Below are positions 1 through 10,602 of a DNA stretch of 64,000 nucleotides, one piece after another. Location: the NCBI GenBank assembly GCA_014529385.2, contig CM043944.1:87695884-87759883 (forward strand), written 5' to 3'. The stretch's first letter is position 1. Each line of letters begins with the position of its first letter. Made by a program: the position numbers and the translations under genes. The notes under the pieces are model-generated. The model searched no databases and had not been told where the DNA came from. It saw only the letters and a list, made by a program, of their open reading frames with translations. Source of the stretch: Adiantum capillus-veneris. Its lineage: Eukaryota; Streptophyta; Polypodiopsida; Polypodiales; Pteridaceae.

Positions 1-884
1 TTTCCACGAAAAAACACAAACGGACTTTCGAAAAGGCTTCAACACTTGCCCAAACTATCCATAGGTTATTAGGTAAGCTTTAGACAAAGTTAATATAAGA
101 TGAAGCGCTAAATACACAAGCCGTTTCTGAAGTCCGTTTGCATTTTTCTATGGAAAAACGCAAACAGACTTCATAAACGGCTTGTGCGCTTGCCCAAACC
201 ATCCATAGTTGATTAGGTAAGCTTTAGGAAAAGTCAATATCGCATATAGCAAGCCATAGGCAAATTTTCAAGAAGAAACGCCAAACACAAAAGTTATTTC
301 TTAAGTCCGCGTTTTTTTGAAAAAAAACACAAACGGACTTCAGAAACTACTTGTATATTTGGTGTTTCTTCTTGCAGTTTTATCTATGGCTTGCCATATA
401 CGCTCTTGACTTTGTCTAAAGTTTACTGAATCAACTATAAATGGTTTGGGCAAACGTACGGACTTCAAAAACAGCTTGTATATTTAGCGTTTCTTCTTGC
501 GATTTTGTCTACGGCTTGTCCAAATCATCCATAGTTGATTAGGTAAGTTTTAAGCTAAGTCAAGAGCGCGTATGGTAAGCGGTAGACAAAACCACAAGAA
601 GAAACGCCAAATATACTAGCCATTTCTAAAGTCCGTTCTCGTTTTTCTACGAAAAATTACAAACGGACTTCGGAAACGCAAATGGACTTCGGAAATGGTT
701 TGTGTGCTTGCCCAAACCATTTATAGTTGATTAGGTAAGCTTTAGGCAAAGTCAAGAGCGCGCATGGCAAGCCGTAGAAAAAACCGCAAGAAGAAACGCC
801 AGATATACAAGCCGTTTCTGAAGTTTGTCTATGGAAAAACGCAAATGGACTTTAGAAACAGCTCGTGCGCTTGCCCATACGGAT
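1..884. repeat. Array of direct and inverted ~180 bp repeats
   Basis: A block of about five degenerate units. Each contains a segment like CAAACCATCCATAGTTGATT followed by AGGTAAGCTTTAG..CAAAGTCAAGAGCGCG, a segment AAGAAGAAACGCCAAATATA, and a short palindrome formed by GTCCGTTTGCGTTTTTC and its complement around GGAAAAACGCAAACGGAC. One unit (about 352-450) lies in reverse complement to the others. The array therefore mixes direct and inverted order. No coding potential is visible. It could be a satellite-like array or subterminal repeats of a large transposon. Confidence 0.75.
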
Positions 885-1142
885 GATTTTTAGATTGGCA
901 TATTCCGGTTCAAGGCGCTTATCATAGATATCTACTTCTAATCCCAAGGGAGTCTGAAAAATATTAAGGTCTAAAAGGGCACAACAATCACTCTTTGTGG
1001 TACAGTTAAGTTCACAAAACTCCTTGAGATAAATTCCTCCACCTATAGAACTCGAATTCAAGTACATAAAATCTTGAAAAGAAGGAACGTCAGGGACAAA
1101 AAGATAATCTACAAAGCGTCTTACATTGCATAACTTGTGCAA
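852..1142 (-). other. Unrecognised open frame
   Basis: An open frame of about 96 codons with no ATG at its upstream end (the first codon is TTG). The composition is ordinary and not low-complexity, with the peptide pieces DYLFVPDVPSFQDF and LDLNIFQTPLGLEVDIYD. I do not recognise a family. It abuts the repeat array and may be a relic exon of a mobile element. Confidence 0.2.
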
Positions 1143-1334
1143 AAATATTGGGCAAGTGTTAGCAAGGACAAGAAGAAGTCATAAGAAGTCATAAGTTCAA
1201 GGCTGACTTTTTTACTAGCAATGCCTTGTACCTATCCTTCTCAAACTTGTACGGAAAAACTTTTGAAATAAGAGACTTGACTCTAAATTTAAGGTCCTCC
1301 AAAATTTAGCTTTGTATATAGCGTTGTAAAGTCA

Positions 1335-1933
1335 AAAGTTTGGAGACATAAAGGAGAGTCTTAAAGAATGTTTACAAAAGCTTGAAGATGCGAAGGAAGA
1401 AGAGAGCCAAGCTCTGCTTGAAAAAGAACACGCAGTCGAAGTGGCAGTGGAGAAAGAATCACATGAAACAACACATAAGAAGATTGACACCAAGATATAG
1501 GCGGCCCTACAAGAATGTCGGCTACAAGAATCTCTTGGCCTCAAGGTCAGCATTGGGGGGCTACACTTATCGTGGTGTACCGCGGAGGACACCCTTCAGG
1601 AAGAAATCACCAAGCTCAATGACATTCTTCAACCTATCTACATCAAGCCCAAAACTGTTGCTTGGATCAATGATACACATAGACATGTGCCACCCAAGCA
1701 TTGTATACTCACTTTCAAGGACAAAGATGAGCGTATGAAGTTGCTACGTGAATCTCGTCTTCTCAAGGGAAAAAAGCTTTGAAATGCAGAAGAATGGACC
1801 ATGAATCAACTCAAGAGTAAAGCAAGCAAGCTCAAGAAAATGCAAAAAGCATGCAAGCAAGGAAAATGGGCAGTCTACCAAGGTGGCAAAGCGATCATCC
1901 AGGAATTTCAAAAACCCAAACCTCTCCTCTCAG
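1335..1933 (+). pseudogene. Decayed coding relic, possibly LINE ORF1-like RNA-binding protein
   Basis: One reading frame stays protein-like across three segments separated by in-frame stops (TAG near 1,498, TGA near 1,780). The first part is a charged coiled-coil-like helix (KECLQKLEDAKEEESQALLE). The second contains IYIKPKTVAWINDTHRHVPP and FKDKDERMKLLRESRLLKGK. The third contains QGKWAVYQGGKAIIQEF. A helix, then a compact domain, then a basic stretch ending in a 'GK.A...GGKAII' motif is reminiscent of ORF1 proteins of some non-LTR retrotransposons. The assignment is tentative; decay is clear from the stops. Confidence 0.3.
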
Positions 1934-2091
1934 CTGACCCTTAGGTTTTTGTTCTCTCTTTTTCCCTACTCTACCCTCTTGATTGACCCTCAGTCCTTAA
2001 CTGATATGTATCAGCCCGCACTGAGAAGCAATTGTTGTAATGTTGTGTTTTTATTCTCATGGGTCATATATGACCTCCGTGGACGATAATT

Positions 2092-2093
<2 letters not shown>

Positions 2094-2138
<45 letters not shown>
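2094..2138. repeat. (TC)n microsatellite
   Basis: About 22 uninterrupted CT units lie between the two coding relics. Confidence 0.95.
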
Positions 2139-2141
<3 letters not shown>

Positions 2142-2146
2142 CTAAA

Positions 2147-2395
2147 ATATTAGTTGAAAGAGCCATTGAGCTCGGGAGAGCTAGACGTCCACGATATCAA
2201 TCGAGGCTCCATCAGAGAATCAAGTCTACTCTAGCGCGATATGGGAGATACCCATTACATCTATTTACAAAGGCGGACATTGACGAAGCTCTTCACCGAC
2301 CGATGCACTACTTTCTCAGACAATGCCCAATGTTGGAAATTGATGAAGATGATGATGATTTTAGTCTTCCACTTCACTTTTATGTTTGTACCTAG
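2147..2395 (+). other. Unrecognised coding-like fragment with acidic C-terminus
   Basis: An open stretch of about 82 codons without an ATG, ending in TAG. It is arginine-rich at the start (ELGRARRPRYQSRLHQRIK) and acidic near the end (EIDEDDDDFSL). Together with the relic just upstream it may be part of one decayed gene, separated by a CT microsatellite. No family is recognised. Confidence 0.25.
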
Positions 2396-2492
2396 ACATT
2401 AGACTAGATCCACAAGGAGTTTATCGGATTGGTCTCATAAGTCATTTTGGCATTTTGAAGACGTTAAATATATCATTTCATTTCATTTCTTT

Positions 2493-2861
<369 letters not shown>

Positions 2862-2940
2862 ATACCTATTGTGCAAAAGCGCTGAAATTCAGATCTACAG
2901 ATCTGAGTTTTGGGTGCCCTCAAATTATTTTTACAGGGTC

Positions 2941-3143
2941 GGCGTCTCTATGAGCGTCGCTATAAGCTTCTCTATGAACGTCGCTATAAGCGTCTCTATG
3001 CGCGTCGCTATAAGCGTCTCTATGAGCGTCGCTATAAGCGTCTCTATGAGCGTCTCTATAGTCTTTGTTATATAGCGACGCCTATAGCGACGCCGGGCTT
3101 TTTCCCATTTGAGCGTCGCTACATTGAAGGACCTCTTGTAGTG
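2941..3143. mobile_element. CACTA (En/Spm-type) transposon terminus with subterminal repeats
   Basis: Read on the minus strand, the segment starts CACTACAAGAGG, the typical start of plant CACTA termini, at 3,143. It is followed inward by many copies of GCGACGCT/ATAGCGACGC alternating with ATAGAGACGC in 12-bp steps, typical CACTA subterminal repeats. It sits exactly where the H3-variant gene of composite copy 1 stops matching copy 2. The adjacent CTG (3,144-3,146) fits a 3-bp CACTA target duplication. The opposite end is not seen: no second CACTACAA start with matching flank exists at lower coordinates, so the element extends off the window or was rearranged. Confidence 0.75.
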
Positions 3144-3284
3144 CTGATTTGAAGCTCCAGCTTCTTCTGTGTGGACTTCACCTTGAGCTTGTGAAGTTCC
3201 AGCTTCTGTTGCTGTACCTTTCAGTCGTTGGCCATCCGGCCCCTCTGGATATCCAATCCTAGCCGTTTGTTTTGTTCGTGCCAT
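3144..3284 (-). pseudogene. Histone H3-variant gene, 5' fragment (copy 1)
   Basis: Starts at the ATG of MARTKQTAR and stays open for 47 codons, with a few differences from copy 2 (IGYPEGPDG against IAYPEGPDS). It then runs into the CACTA terminus, after which the frame reads the transposon's GCGTCGC repeats. Only the tail start remains; no histone fold is present in this copy. Conservation of the first nine residues in both copies shows that the H3-like start predates their separation. Confidence 0.85.
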
Positions 3285-3425
3285 GGTTGCACCTAGTAGG
3301 GAAGATGACAAAATGAGCCCCTTCAACCTTTAAATAGGTTTTTTTGAGATTTGGGCCCTTTCACACTATGCGGCCAATTGAGTGAAACTCAAATAAAGCA
3401 ATTGAATTGAACAACTAAACCTGGA

Positions 3426-6299
3426 TCATGCGGACTGCTGACGCGACGCCCAAACGTTGCCTTTTCGATGTTTAGTTGCACGCCAAGCTTCGTGGCCGAG
3501 GGACGCTCGCGAGCGTTTCCACTTCTCAGATGCTGCAGTACGGGAAGTGTTGTGTAACTGCTTTTCTAACATCGATTCTCTTGCTTTCTCAATAGTACGA
3601 GTTTTCCCAAAGGTGTGCCTAAAAAACCAATTAAACATCTCTTGGAGGTAGTTGGAGTGTGAACTACCACCACCATGCCGAGTATTCTTGAAGTAGACTC
3701 CTTTTGCTCGATAGTGGGACTTCTCCATGCCTTGTGTACTCCATATATCAAGCGAACCATAGCGGTCCATGAAGTATGCACCATGCGCATAGAGAATGTG
3801 CTAAAACAACCAAAAAGTAGATAAGTGAATAGAAAAGTTACATTTTCAAACATTGCATATGTATTAAGTCCGTTAAAACAAACTATGTAGTGTGTAATCT
3901 TGCTTTCAGACCATCCGTCCTTAGCGGCCTTTGTGAATTCATAAAGCACCTTCTTGAACTCCTCTCGCTACTCAACGGTGATGCTTGAAAGATTCATCAA
4001 TTGCACAACCTTTTGAAAGGATGACCATACTAGCTTGCGTTGGTTAGCAACCTCCACATTGGGATCTTTGTCCGTCGTGCATGAACACAAATCTTTCCAC
4101 AACTCCCACCGCTTCTCACTTGCTAGATCGACACTTGCCTTGGATACCTGCATTGGAGACTTTGACATCTTCTTGAAAAATCGACGTGCTTTGGCTCCAT
4201 TCATGGAAACCTTCTGTGCCACCTCATATGTCTTATCCCTACAAGTCTTTGCTACAATGTTCACCCTTGATCGGTGACATCCAATCTCATTAAGGAGCGT
4301 CTCCACCCCCTGCAAGGATTCTTTTGACCGTTGAAGGGGCTTCATTGTGAAAGCATAATCAATGTGATGCTTTAAGATCCTATCAAATATTCGCATAAAC
4401 GCATGCAATGTGCAAAAGTGAACATTGTTGAGGGAGAAGGGAATTATGGGGTTCCACCCAGGATCTTTGCTATCCCTATTGGGCACCTGCAGCATATCAC
4501 ATGAAAGAACTGAACTTTGCCACTCCCTATTTATATGGTCATCATTATCATCGTCCTGACCTTCCACTTGAGTTGCTCGACTTGTCTTGTGCCCTTTCGT
4601 ACAGAATGGACAGGGAAGTAAAGAATTTGCACCTTGTTTGCATCCAAGCATGCACTTTATGGTCTTTAGATCACCACCTAAATGCCATTCAACATCAAAC
4701 TCCCCACGTCCTGGAACCATGAGCTTCTCACCGTTTATTTGAGCTTTAATGACCTCTGTGACCCATGGGATTCTACTGAAAATCCATGCAAGGACTTCAT
4801 GTGTCTCTTTCGGAACTTCAATTGCACCAAGCCACCATATATCCTTCTCTGATTGCACACTAAAAGAGGGCTTTGTCGCTTCACTCGAACTGCAAGATTG
4901 CTTGGCATAAGCTAGGGCTTCATTCATAAGCGTGATGCTCATTCTCTCCAACTTTCTCCCTTTAACAATTACACACTCATCCAACTTCAGCAGGAACACA
5001 AGCTTGCCTTCAAGAACTGCCAACAACATAAAGCCTCAGAATGCATGTTATGACACATCATAGAGCATGTAGGCAACTCTAAACTAACCTGCATCACTCA
5101 AATTGTAGAAAATAGCCATGGACTGCTGCAATCGTATCAAGTCCACAAAGATATTGTTGAATTTGGTGTAAACAAACCCTTCGGTCCGCAACACACTGTT
5201 AGAAACAGCACCGCTTCCCTTCCCGCGGCCCTTCCTTCCTTGTGATTTGCTACGGAGCGGCTGAAGAGGCATCGTGTCTTCAATATACAAGTAGTCCCCT
5301 AATCGGTGAACAACATCTTCATTTGACACCTTCTTGGCAATCTTCACTCTGTGAGGAAGTGGGAATAGGTTTTCTGTGACTCCTCGACTTCTTAATGCAT
5401 CTTTTAACACTTGATGTATTGCTTGATAGCCCTTGGTACTAATCCCAACAGCATCGCAAATATCCTGAACATCTAGATCAGTGACAATATTAGAAAAATC
5501 TCTAAGAACTCTCTTAGTGATTGCGTCTTTCAAGTGTTTTGCCTCTGGAGCATCAAGCATCCCAATAAAATCCTCTTTGTTGAAACAAGAACGAAGTAAA
5601 GTAGCCCTAGCTGACGCATTCTCGCCGCCGCACGTTTCTTGGACGAAGTTCCTATTGCCCAAAACAACAATGATGAGCCGTATTAAACTTAAACAACATG
5701 AGGGATAGAACATGTTACCTCATAGCTGTCACCCTTCGTTTTCTTGCACCTCCACATGGTGCAAGAGTTTGAATTTCGGACAACTCTCGTTTTCTCACCC
5801 TACCTCCCATGGCAGTACTCTTCATGTGTGAAAGAGTATCCTCAAGCTTTTTAATTACATTTTCCTTGGTTGTGATGGTGCTCTTTGCCTCCTCAAGCGC
5901 ACTAGTAGCTGTTTGCATCTGAGCTTGAAGATTGTGGAAACTCCCATTGAGCAACTGCCAATGACACAAGTAGATCTCGGACCGCGCAATCTCGTGTTTG
6001 TTGAGTCTCTTGTAGTAGCCCAACAAACCTTGCTCTCCATTTCCAACGTATTGCAACAGTGATGGAATGTTTGTAAAAGACGGATGAACATTGAGAGAAG
6101 GATCCTTTGGATACAAGCATCCGTCTGTCCAGAGATCCACATTCTTCTCCCCTTGAGCGCAGCATTCGTTGGCTGAAGGTAATGTACCCAAGCATGTTTT
6201 CTTTGTCGGAACATACTCTTGAGGTAGGCGTAGGAAAAACCTTGGAGACCTACCCCGTGAAGAGCTTGCTGGGACATTGGTCACGTCGTCAAGAGGCAT
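3426..6299 (-). pseudogene. DDE transposase-like gene, four exons (copy 1, one stop codon)
   Basis: Exons by comparison with copy 2 and GT-AG sites: 5,719-6,299, 5,089-5,651, 3,884-5,016 and 3,426-3,800, with introns of 67, 72 and 83 bp; together 2,652 nt, in frame, about 883 residues. Start is the ATG of MPLDDVTN; the frame is also open upstream but only from a TTG. Residues ~120-163 look like a coiled coil; exon 2 has an HTH-like segment (DICDAVGISTKGY) and a basic GRKGRGKGSG stretch. Candidate catalytic residues are D394 (KLDECVIVKGRK), D497 (GGDLKTIK) followed by CPFC at 517-520, and E785 (STQGMEKSHYRAK), after HILYAHGAYFMDRYG. The D-D spacing, the CxxC after the second D and the 'QGMEK' context match large DDE transposases with a helical insert; the family is not assigned. 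A single TAG (3,968-3,970), CAG in copy 2, interrupts exon 3. Confidence 0.8.
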
Positions 6300-6390
6300 T
6301 GTAGGATGGAGAGATGGAGCTTGAAGGATGGAGAGATAGAGCTTGTAGGATGGAGAGATGGAGCTTGAAGGATGGAGAGATGGGTGCGTA
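6300..6390. repeat. 22-bp minisatellite before transposase start (4 units)
   Basis: Four units of a 22-bp motif (minus strand CTCCATCTCTCCATCCTTCAAG and close variants) lie directly upstream of the transposase ATG. Copy 2 has six units at the same place. Confidence 0.85.
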
Positions 6391-6898
6391 GGTGCAGCAG
6401 CAGGTGCAGGTGCAAGGGGGATAGGTGTAGGAGAGGAGCTTAGATTAGGAGAGAGAGTTTTCAATTTTGGGGAGAATTTTCTAAAAGTTTGGAGGGAGTC
6501 AAAAAATGTTGAATTTTGAGTAATTTAACTTAAAAATCTTTTTTTTATTATGTGTATATGTTGAGGGTACTTTTTAGGGGGGAATAGAGTTTTTTTGAAA
6601 GTTTTTGAAAAAAGTCATTTTTTTGACCTCTTTGACCCACGGATTTGCTTAGGTGGCATGGGAGAGTTAAGAGGCCACTTACAAGTTGGCCAAAAAGGTA
6701 GAGAGAGAAGACCCCCTACCCCCCTACTTTTCAAATGGTTTACCCGCCCCCTTCCCTACTTTTTAAATGGTTACCACCCCCCCCCTTCCCCCTACCTTTT
6801 TAGGGGTCAAAGGTGGAGGAGACCCTACCAAAATAGCCCCATTCAAAGGCTTTGTTCCCCTTAATCTTGGCAGGCTTCCTTTAAATTAGGGATTCTTA

Positions 6899-6931
6899 CA
6901 AGGCCCATGGAGAGTCCATTTTTTTCCTAAT
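6899..6931. repeat. Terminal inverted repeat of composite transposon, copy 1
   Basis: Reads outward to CTAAT at 6,931; on the minus strand it starts ATTAGGAAAAAAATGGACTC then TCCATGGGCC. Identical to the left end of copy 2. The sequence beyond it (GCTCTCCTCTCC) differs from the copy 2 flank, which fixes the boundary. Confidence 0.8.
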
Positions 6932-6944
6932 GCTCTCCTCTCCT

Positions 6945-7255
6945 CCTTAACGTGCACAGCCTTCCATGGTTGAAAACGAGAGAGAGAACCCCACAGCCGT
7001 TCTCCATGCATCAGCGGAAGTGAGAGAGAGGAGAAGGGAGCCGTGCTCCACGTCCATAGCCAGAAGCTCCCTGAGCTCTGATACCAATGTAAGAAACTAG
7101 GCCACTAGGCTCTCCTGGATCCTCCTCCCAACCTCCCTTTATAGGTGGGCTCCTAGCCCCTTGCCCTAGACGGATCCCCTGTCCACACTGCCTAGCCCTG
7201 CCCTTGGCTGTAGTCCTTGCCTAGCCTAGTTCCTAGGGTACAGGACCTGTGTCCT
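6945..7255 (-). mobile_element. LTR-retrotransposon fragment: LTR end, PBS and leader
   Basis: On the minus strand TGGTATCAGAGC (7,075-7,086), the usual plant initiator tRNA-Met primer-binding site, lies one base after a sequence ending TTACA. That gives the order LTR end, PBS, leader. LTR-like sequence extends rightward from 7,088 to about 7,255, leader-like sequence leftward to about 6,945. The same PBS arrangement is seen in the gypsy element at 35,009. Composite copy 1 begins immediately beyond the leader, so it may have inserted into this element. Confidence 0.55.
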
Positions 7256-7640
7256 GAGAACCATATTAAAGTCTCCCACCAAGGACCATTCCTCTTCAAC
7301 ATGGATGCCTTTCAAGTGTTCCCATAGTTTTGCTCTTTCCTTCATCAAGCAGGGTCCATATATATTGATGATGGTAATATGTTGATCAACCCACTTGATC
7401 TTTACTCTTAGATCTCACCCAGAGGGATGATTGAATACCACTTTTGGTTCTAGATCCCTCTCCAAAACAGAGAGGACTGTACCCATCAATCCCTTCTCCG
7501 TAGAAGACAAGCTTCTTCCCCACTGAAGGCTTATTTTGCTTTTAGCATCAAGCCTTGATGCTCCTAGATAGCCCAACATTTGATATCCTTGCCTTTTCTG
7601 ACTTCCTCCCAAAAGAGGGAGCTCTTCTTCTAGGTTTTAA
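7255..7640 (-). pseudogene. L1-type LINE endonuclease fragment
   Basis: Minus-strand peptide pieces SRLDAKSKISLQWGRSLSST, LMGTVLSVLERDLEPKVVFN and, in another frame, the region corresponding to 'ITIINIYGPCLMKERAKLW' match the endonuclease part of the LINE at 38,170-43,985 (VLNHPSRRFLGVRI and ITIVNIYGPCNTKDRAKLW there). Frame changes show decay. No reverse transcriptase follows. Confidence 0.65.
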
Positions 7641-9181
7641 GCCCCTCCAAGTTCCAAGAAATATTAGTACCCAAAATCGTCTCAAAGTTTAAAATTTTCC
7701 TATTCTATAAAACATAGAAAGGATTCGGCGTGTATGGTTGGGAAATTGATTTTTCTCGACCATCGGTGGGGATGCACGTGTATGGAGCATGTGATAGATA
7801 TTGGTGTGCATGCCAATTGGTTTTAATCACATAGCCCTCACATTGTAGGTGAATGATCTATGTAGGTAATTGGTATGCCTATCTTTTGTGTGGAGACGTC
7901 ATTAGCTACACATAAGCAACCTCCAAATTAAAATGTGATCACGCAAGCATCAGTTACTGCTATAAGCGGAGCTAAAGTTGGAGAGCTATGGCAAGAGAAG
8001 GGCACGATGTGATGGAGAGAATCGATAGCATAGCATTGTGGTGAGGAGGGGGTGTTGTTCGGATAGCACGCAATTGGGGTCTTTGGCGATGGTAAACATC
8101 ACTAAGATGTTACTAATGCAACTATGTCAAAATGGGCCCACAATTTACAAAAAAGCCTTACGTAGTTGCATAGAGGACAAATAATTGGTGCATGTGTGAC
8201 CATGCATGATGCATAGCTATTTCAAAAAGAAAGTGGTAATTATGCATTGCCTGCGTGACCACTGCTTAGAGCCGGGTACAGATTAGTTGGGGGAGTGGAA
8301 AACACACAGTTGTACCCAACCTGCTTCCAATGCAAAGACTACCAACAAAAAAGGGAGCATCCCTCGTGCTTCGATTTTATTGGCTCATAAATTCCTACAT
8401 TCACGGAGAAAGAGGCTGGCCCTTAACCCTCGCTTAATCCCTCCCTTTTTGAAAGTGTTAGGAGGGCTAGTGGGAATGTTCTCATTCTTGGCCTAAGAAG
8501 ACCATAGAGGAGTGGTGGAGAAAAAGTGCAAATCTCTCACCATCAAAAGTTTCACTATCACATTAAATGTAATGTAGCCTTTGTTTGCACTTTAGTCTTT
8601 TCATCACCATTTGATTACATACAATATGATTTTTCCTTCCTTAGTGTTTTTAAAAGTTGTCTGTATATTGGTGTTGATGTGAGACATTAAAAATGTATAA
8701 AAAAGATCCTCTCCCTCTCTCTAAGCGATGAAAATAAGGGTGAACTTGAAACTCAGGGGGTTCACTATGTGTAAAACTACCATATCACGTGCGTTCAAAA
8801 CATGTTTGTAAAATCCATTATCTCTGAATTTTGTTAAGAATTTAATGTACCTTTTCTTTTAAAATCTGTAAGTTTTTTCAAATCTGAAAAGATAATCCCC
8901 TTCTGTATGTATATTTTTGTAAGTTTCAACAACTTTAAATACCCTTCTGTTAAACTCACGTGATAGGTTACATTTTTATTAGGTGACCTATCCGGGACTT
9001 GAAATTCTTTTGATTTTTAGGTCAGAAGTTGAAGCTTTTGCCGGTAATCACACTAAAACTTGTGTAAATTTCTTGATTTTTTAAAAGACAAGCTCAAAAT
9101 ATAACCGATATTTTACAATTTTAACCGATTAAAATACATTGGACCCCGGTTTTTTTCCAACACTACCATCCCTCCCCCCCC
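7641..9181. other. No gene seen
   Basis: AT-rich sequence without convincing open frames; the only structure is the dispersed repeat at 8,745-9,005. Confidence 0.6.
8745..9005 (+). repeat. Dispersed repeat, copy a
   Basis: Shares an ordered series of motifs with 18,565-18,845: a G-rich start, 'GTGTAAAACTACCATATCACGTG', 'GTTCAAAA..TGTTTGTAAAA', a pyrimidine-rich middle, 'CCCTTCTGTATGT', then 'ACTCACGTGATA..ACATTTTTATTA' and a 'GGTGACC' end. About 260-280 bp, same orientation, moderate divergence. The type of element is unclear. Confidence 0.45.
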
Positions 9182-9182
<1 letters not shown>

Positions 9183-9228
<46 letters not shown>

Positions 9229-9232
9229 ACAT
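9183..9232. repeat. (TC)n(AC)n microsatellite
   Basis: CT units pass directly into AC units, then ATGCACATGC. Confidence 0.95.
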
Positions 9233-9835
9233 GCACATGCATGCACACTAATGTTCAGAAAAAAATTATAAAAGTAGAGTAAAATTGTAAAAAATATCGA
9301 TTATTTTATAAAATTTCCTCTTTGAATCTACCCAAAGGAAATTTTGTATGTTTTTCAAAATGATTTTTTTAGAACGTTGATGGTGCGCACGCGCACACAC
9401 ACACACACACAATTTATTACAGCTAAAAATATTGCCTTCTTGAGGCCACCGTAAAAAAACATTACCTTGTTTGCAATGCTTTTCGGACTTTCTGAAAATG
9501 GTGAGTATATTTGCCCTACTCCCCCCAGTCCTCCCGGGTGAGACCCTGCTCTTACGAGACCCTTATCTTGTGCGATCGTCTGCCAATTGAAGTGAAGTAT
9601 GGTGGACGCACGTTTTTGTTATTGATGTACTGGTTATGGCGGCTGACCAGTCCATGACTCCATATGTACCACGTCTCTCTCTCACACACACAGACACGTT
9701 GCAAGCCTGTCACACGCGCGCGCGCGCGCACACACACACTTACAGCATGTGCTGCACCCACGGTAAACTAGCCCCCGCAGACTCGACGGCCCATTGTTTT
9801 GGTGCAGATACTCGGCTACCTGTTTTTGCAAATGT

Positions 9836-9840
<5 letters not shown>

Positions 9841-9871
<31 letters not shown>

Positions 9872-10088
9872 TTCGCTCGCACGTACCTAACGAGTATCCA
9901 ATATTTTGTTGCGAGGAGAATTAGAAGCCAGGTGATCAGAGAATTTAGCATGAAGAGCCCAAACACTATGCAGCCCACTGAAGTTCAGCCGCCATTGACC
10001 ATCTTTTACGACGGGAAGGTGGCAGTTTATGCAAACACGCCAGCATATAAGGTTAGCTCATTTCTGTGAGTTTGTGTCTGCGCATGCA

Positions 10089-10129
<41 letters not shown>

Positions 10130-10235
10130 AGGCGAATCAAGTTTTTGTATAGTATATAGAACATGAAGAAAAAGAAGAAACTCTGCATACCCTTGAACTT
10201 GACCCTCGATAATAGGGTGGCCGAAAAGATGACAG

Positions 10236-10284
<49 letters not shown>
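9841..10284. repeat. Three CT/GA microsatellites
   Basis: (CT)n 9,841-9,868, (GA)n 10,091-10,123 and (GA)n 10,240-10,284. Open frames here (runs of LS or RE) are caused by the repeats. Confidence 0.9.
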
Positions 10285-10289
<5 letters not shown>

Positions 10290-10430
10290 TTCATTAATGT
10301 GGAAAATTGTTTGGCTCTCCATGACAAAGCCTTAAAGCAAGAAGTCAGTATATAAGGGACCCTCTCATGCCCCCTCATAAGAAGATTTAGAAATTTTCTC
10401 ATGTAGGAGAACTCGTACAATGCATAACAT

Positions 10431-10490
10431 CATGAGCTTCTGCTTGAGAGGCACCGCATACCTAGCTAGGTACGATTGGGGGCAAGGGAC

Positions 10491-10540
<50 letters not shown>

Positions 10541-10602
10541 CGGTCCCCTACCCCCAATCGTACCTAGCTACATATGCGGTGTCTCCCTCGCAGAAGCTCA
10601 TG
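10431..10602. repeat. Near-perfect palindrome enclosing a C48 tract
   Basis: Left arm 10,431-10,491 and right arm 10,540-10,602 are reverse complements over about 61 positions with few mismatches. Both read CATGAGCTTCTGC..GAG from the outside and include GCTAGGTACGATTGGGGG. The loop is 48 consecutive C, starting at about 10,492. There is no protein-like content. Confidence 0.85.

Larger units (their letters stand above)
3144..6931 (-). mobile_element. Composite H3-carrying transposon, copy 1 (truncated)
   Basis: A minus-strand copy of the unit at 47,490-57,139. It runs from the terminal inverted repeat at 6,931 through the whole transposase gene to codon ~47 of the H3-variant gene, where a CACTA terminus interrupts it. 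The nucleotide match to copy 2 is close throughout (introns of identical length; differences are mostly substitutions and repeat-number changes). The two minus-strand genes and the far terminus of copy 2 have no counterpart here; they may lie beyond the window start. Confidence 0.85.

Noticed and set aside
1-884. CRISPR array
   Set aside because: Repeats are long, diverged and partly inverted, there are no unique spacers, and the genome is a plant's.
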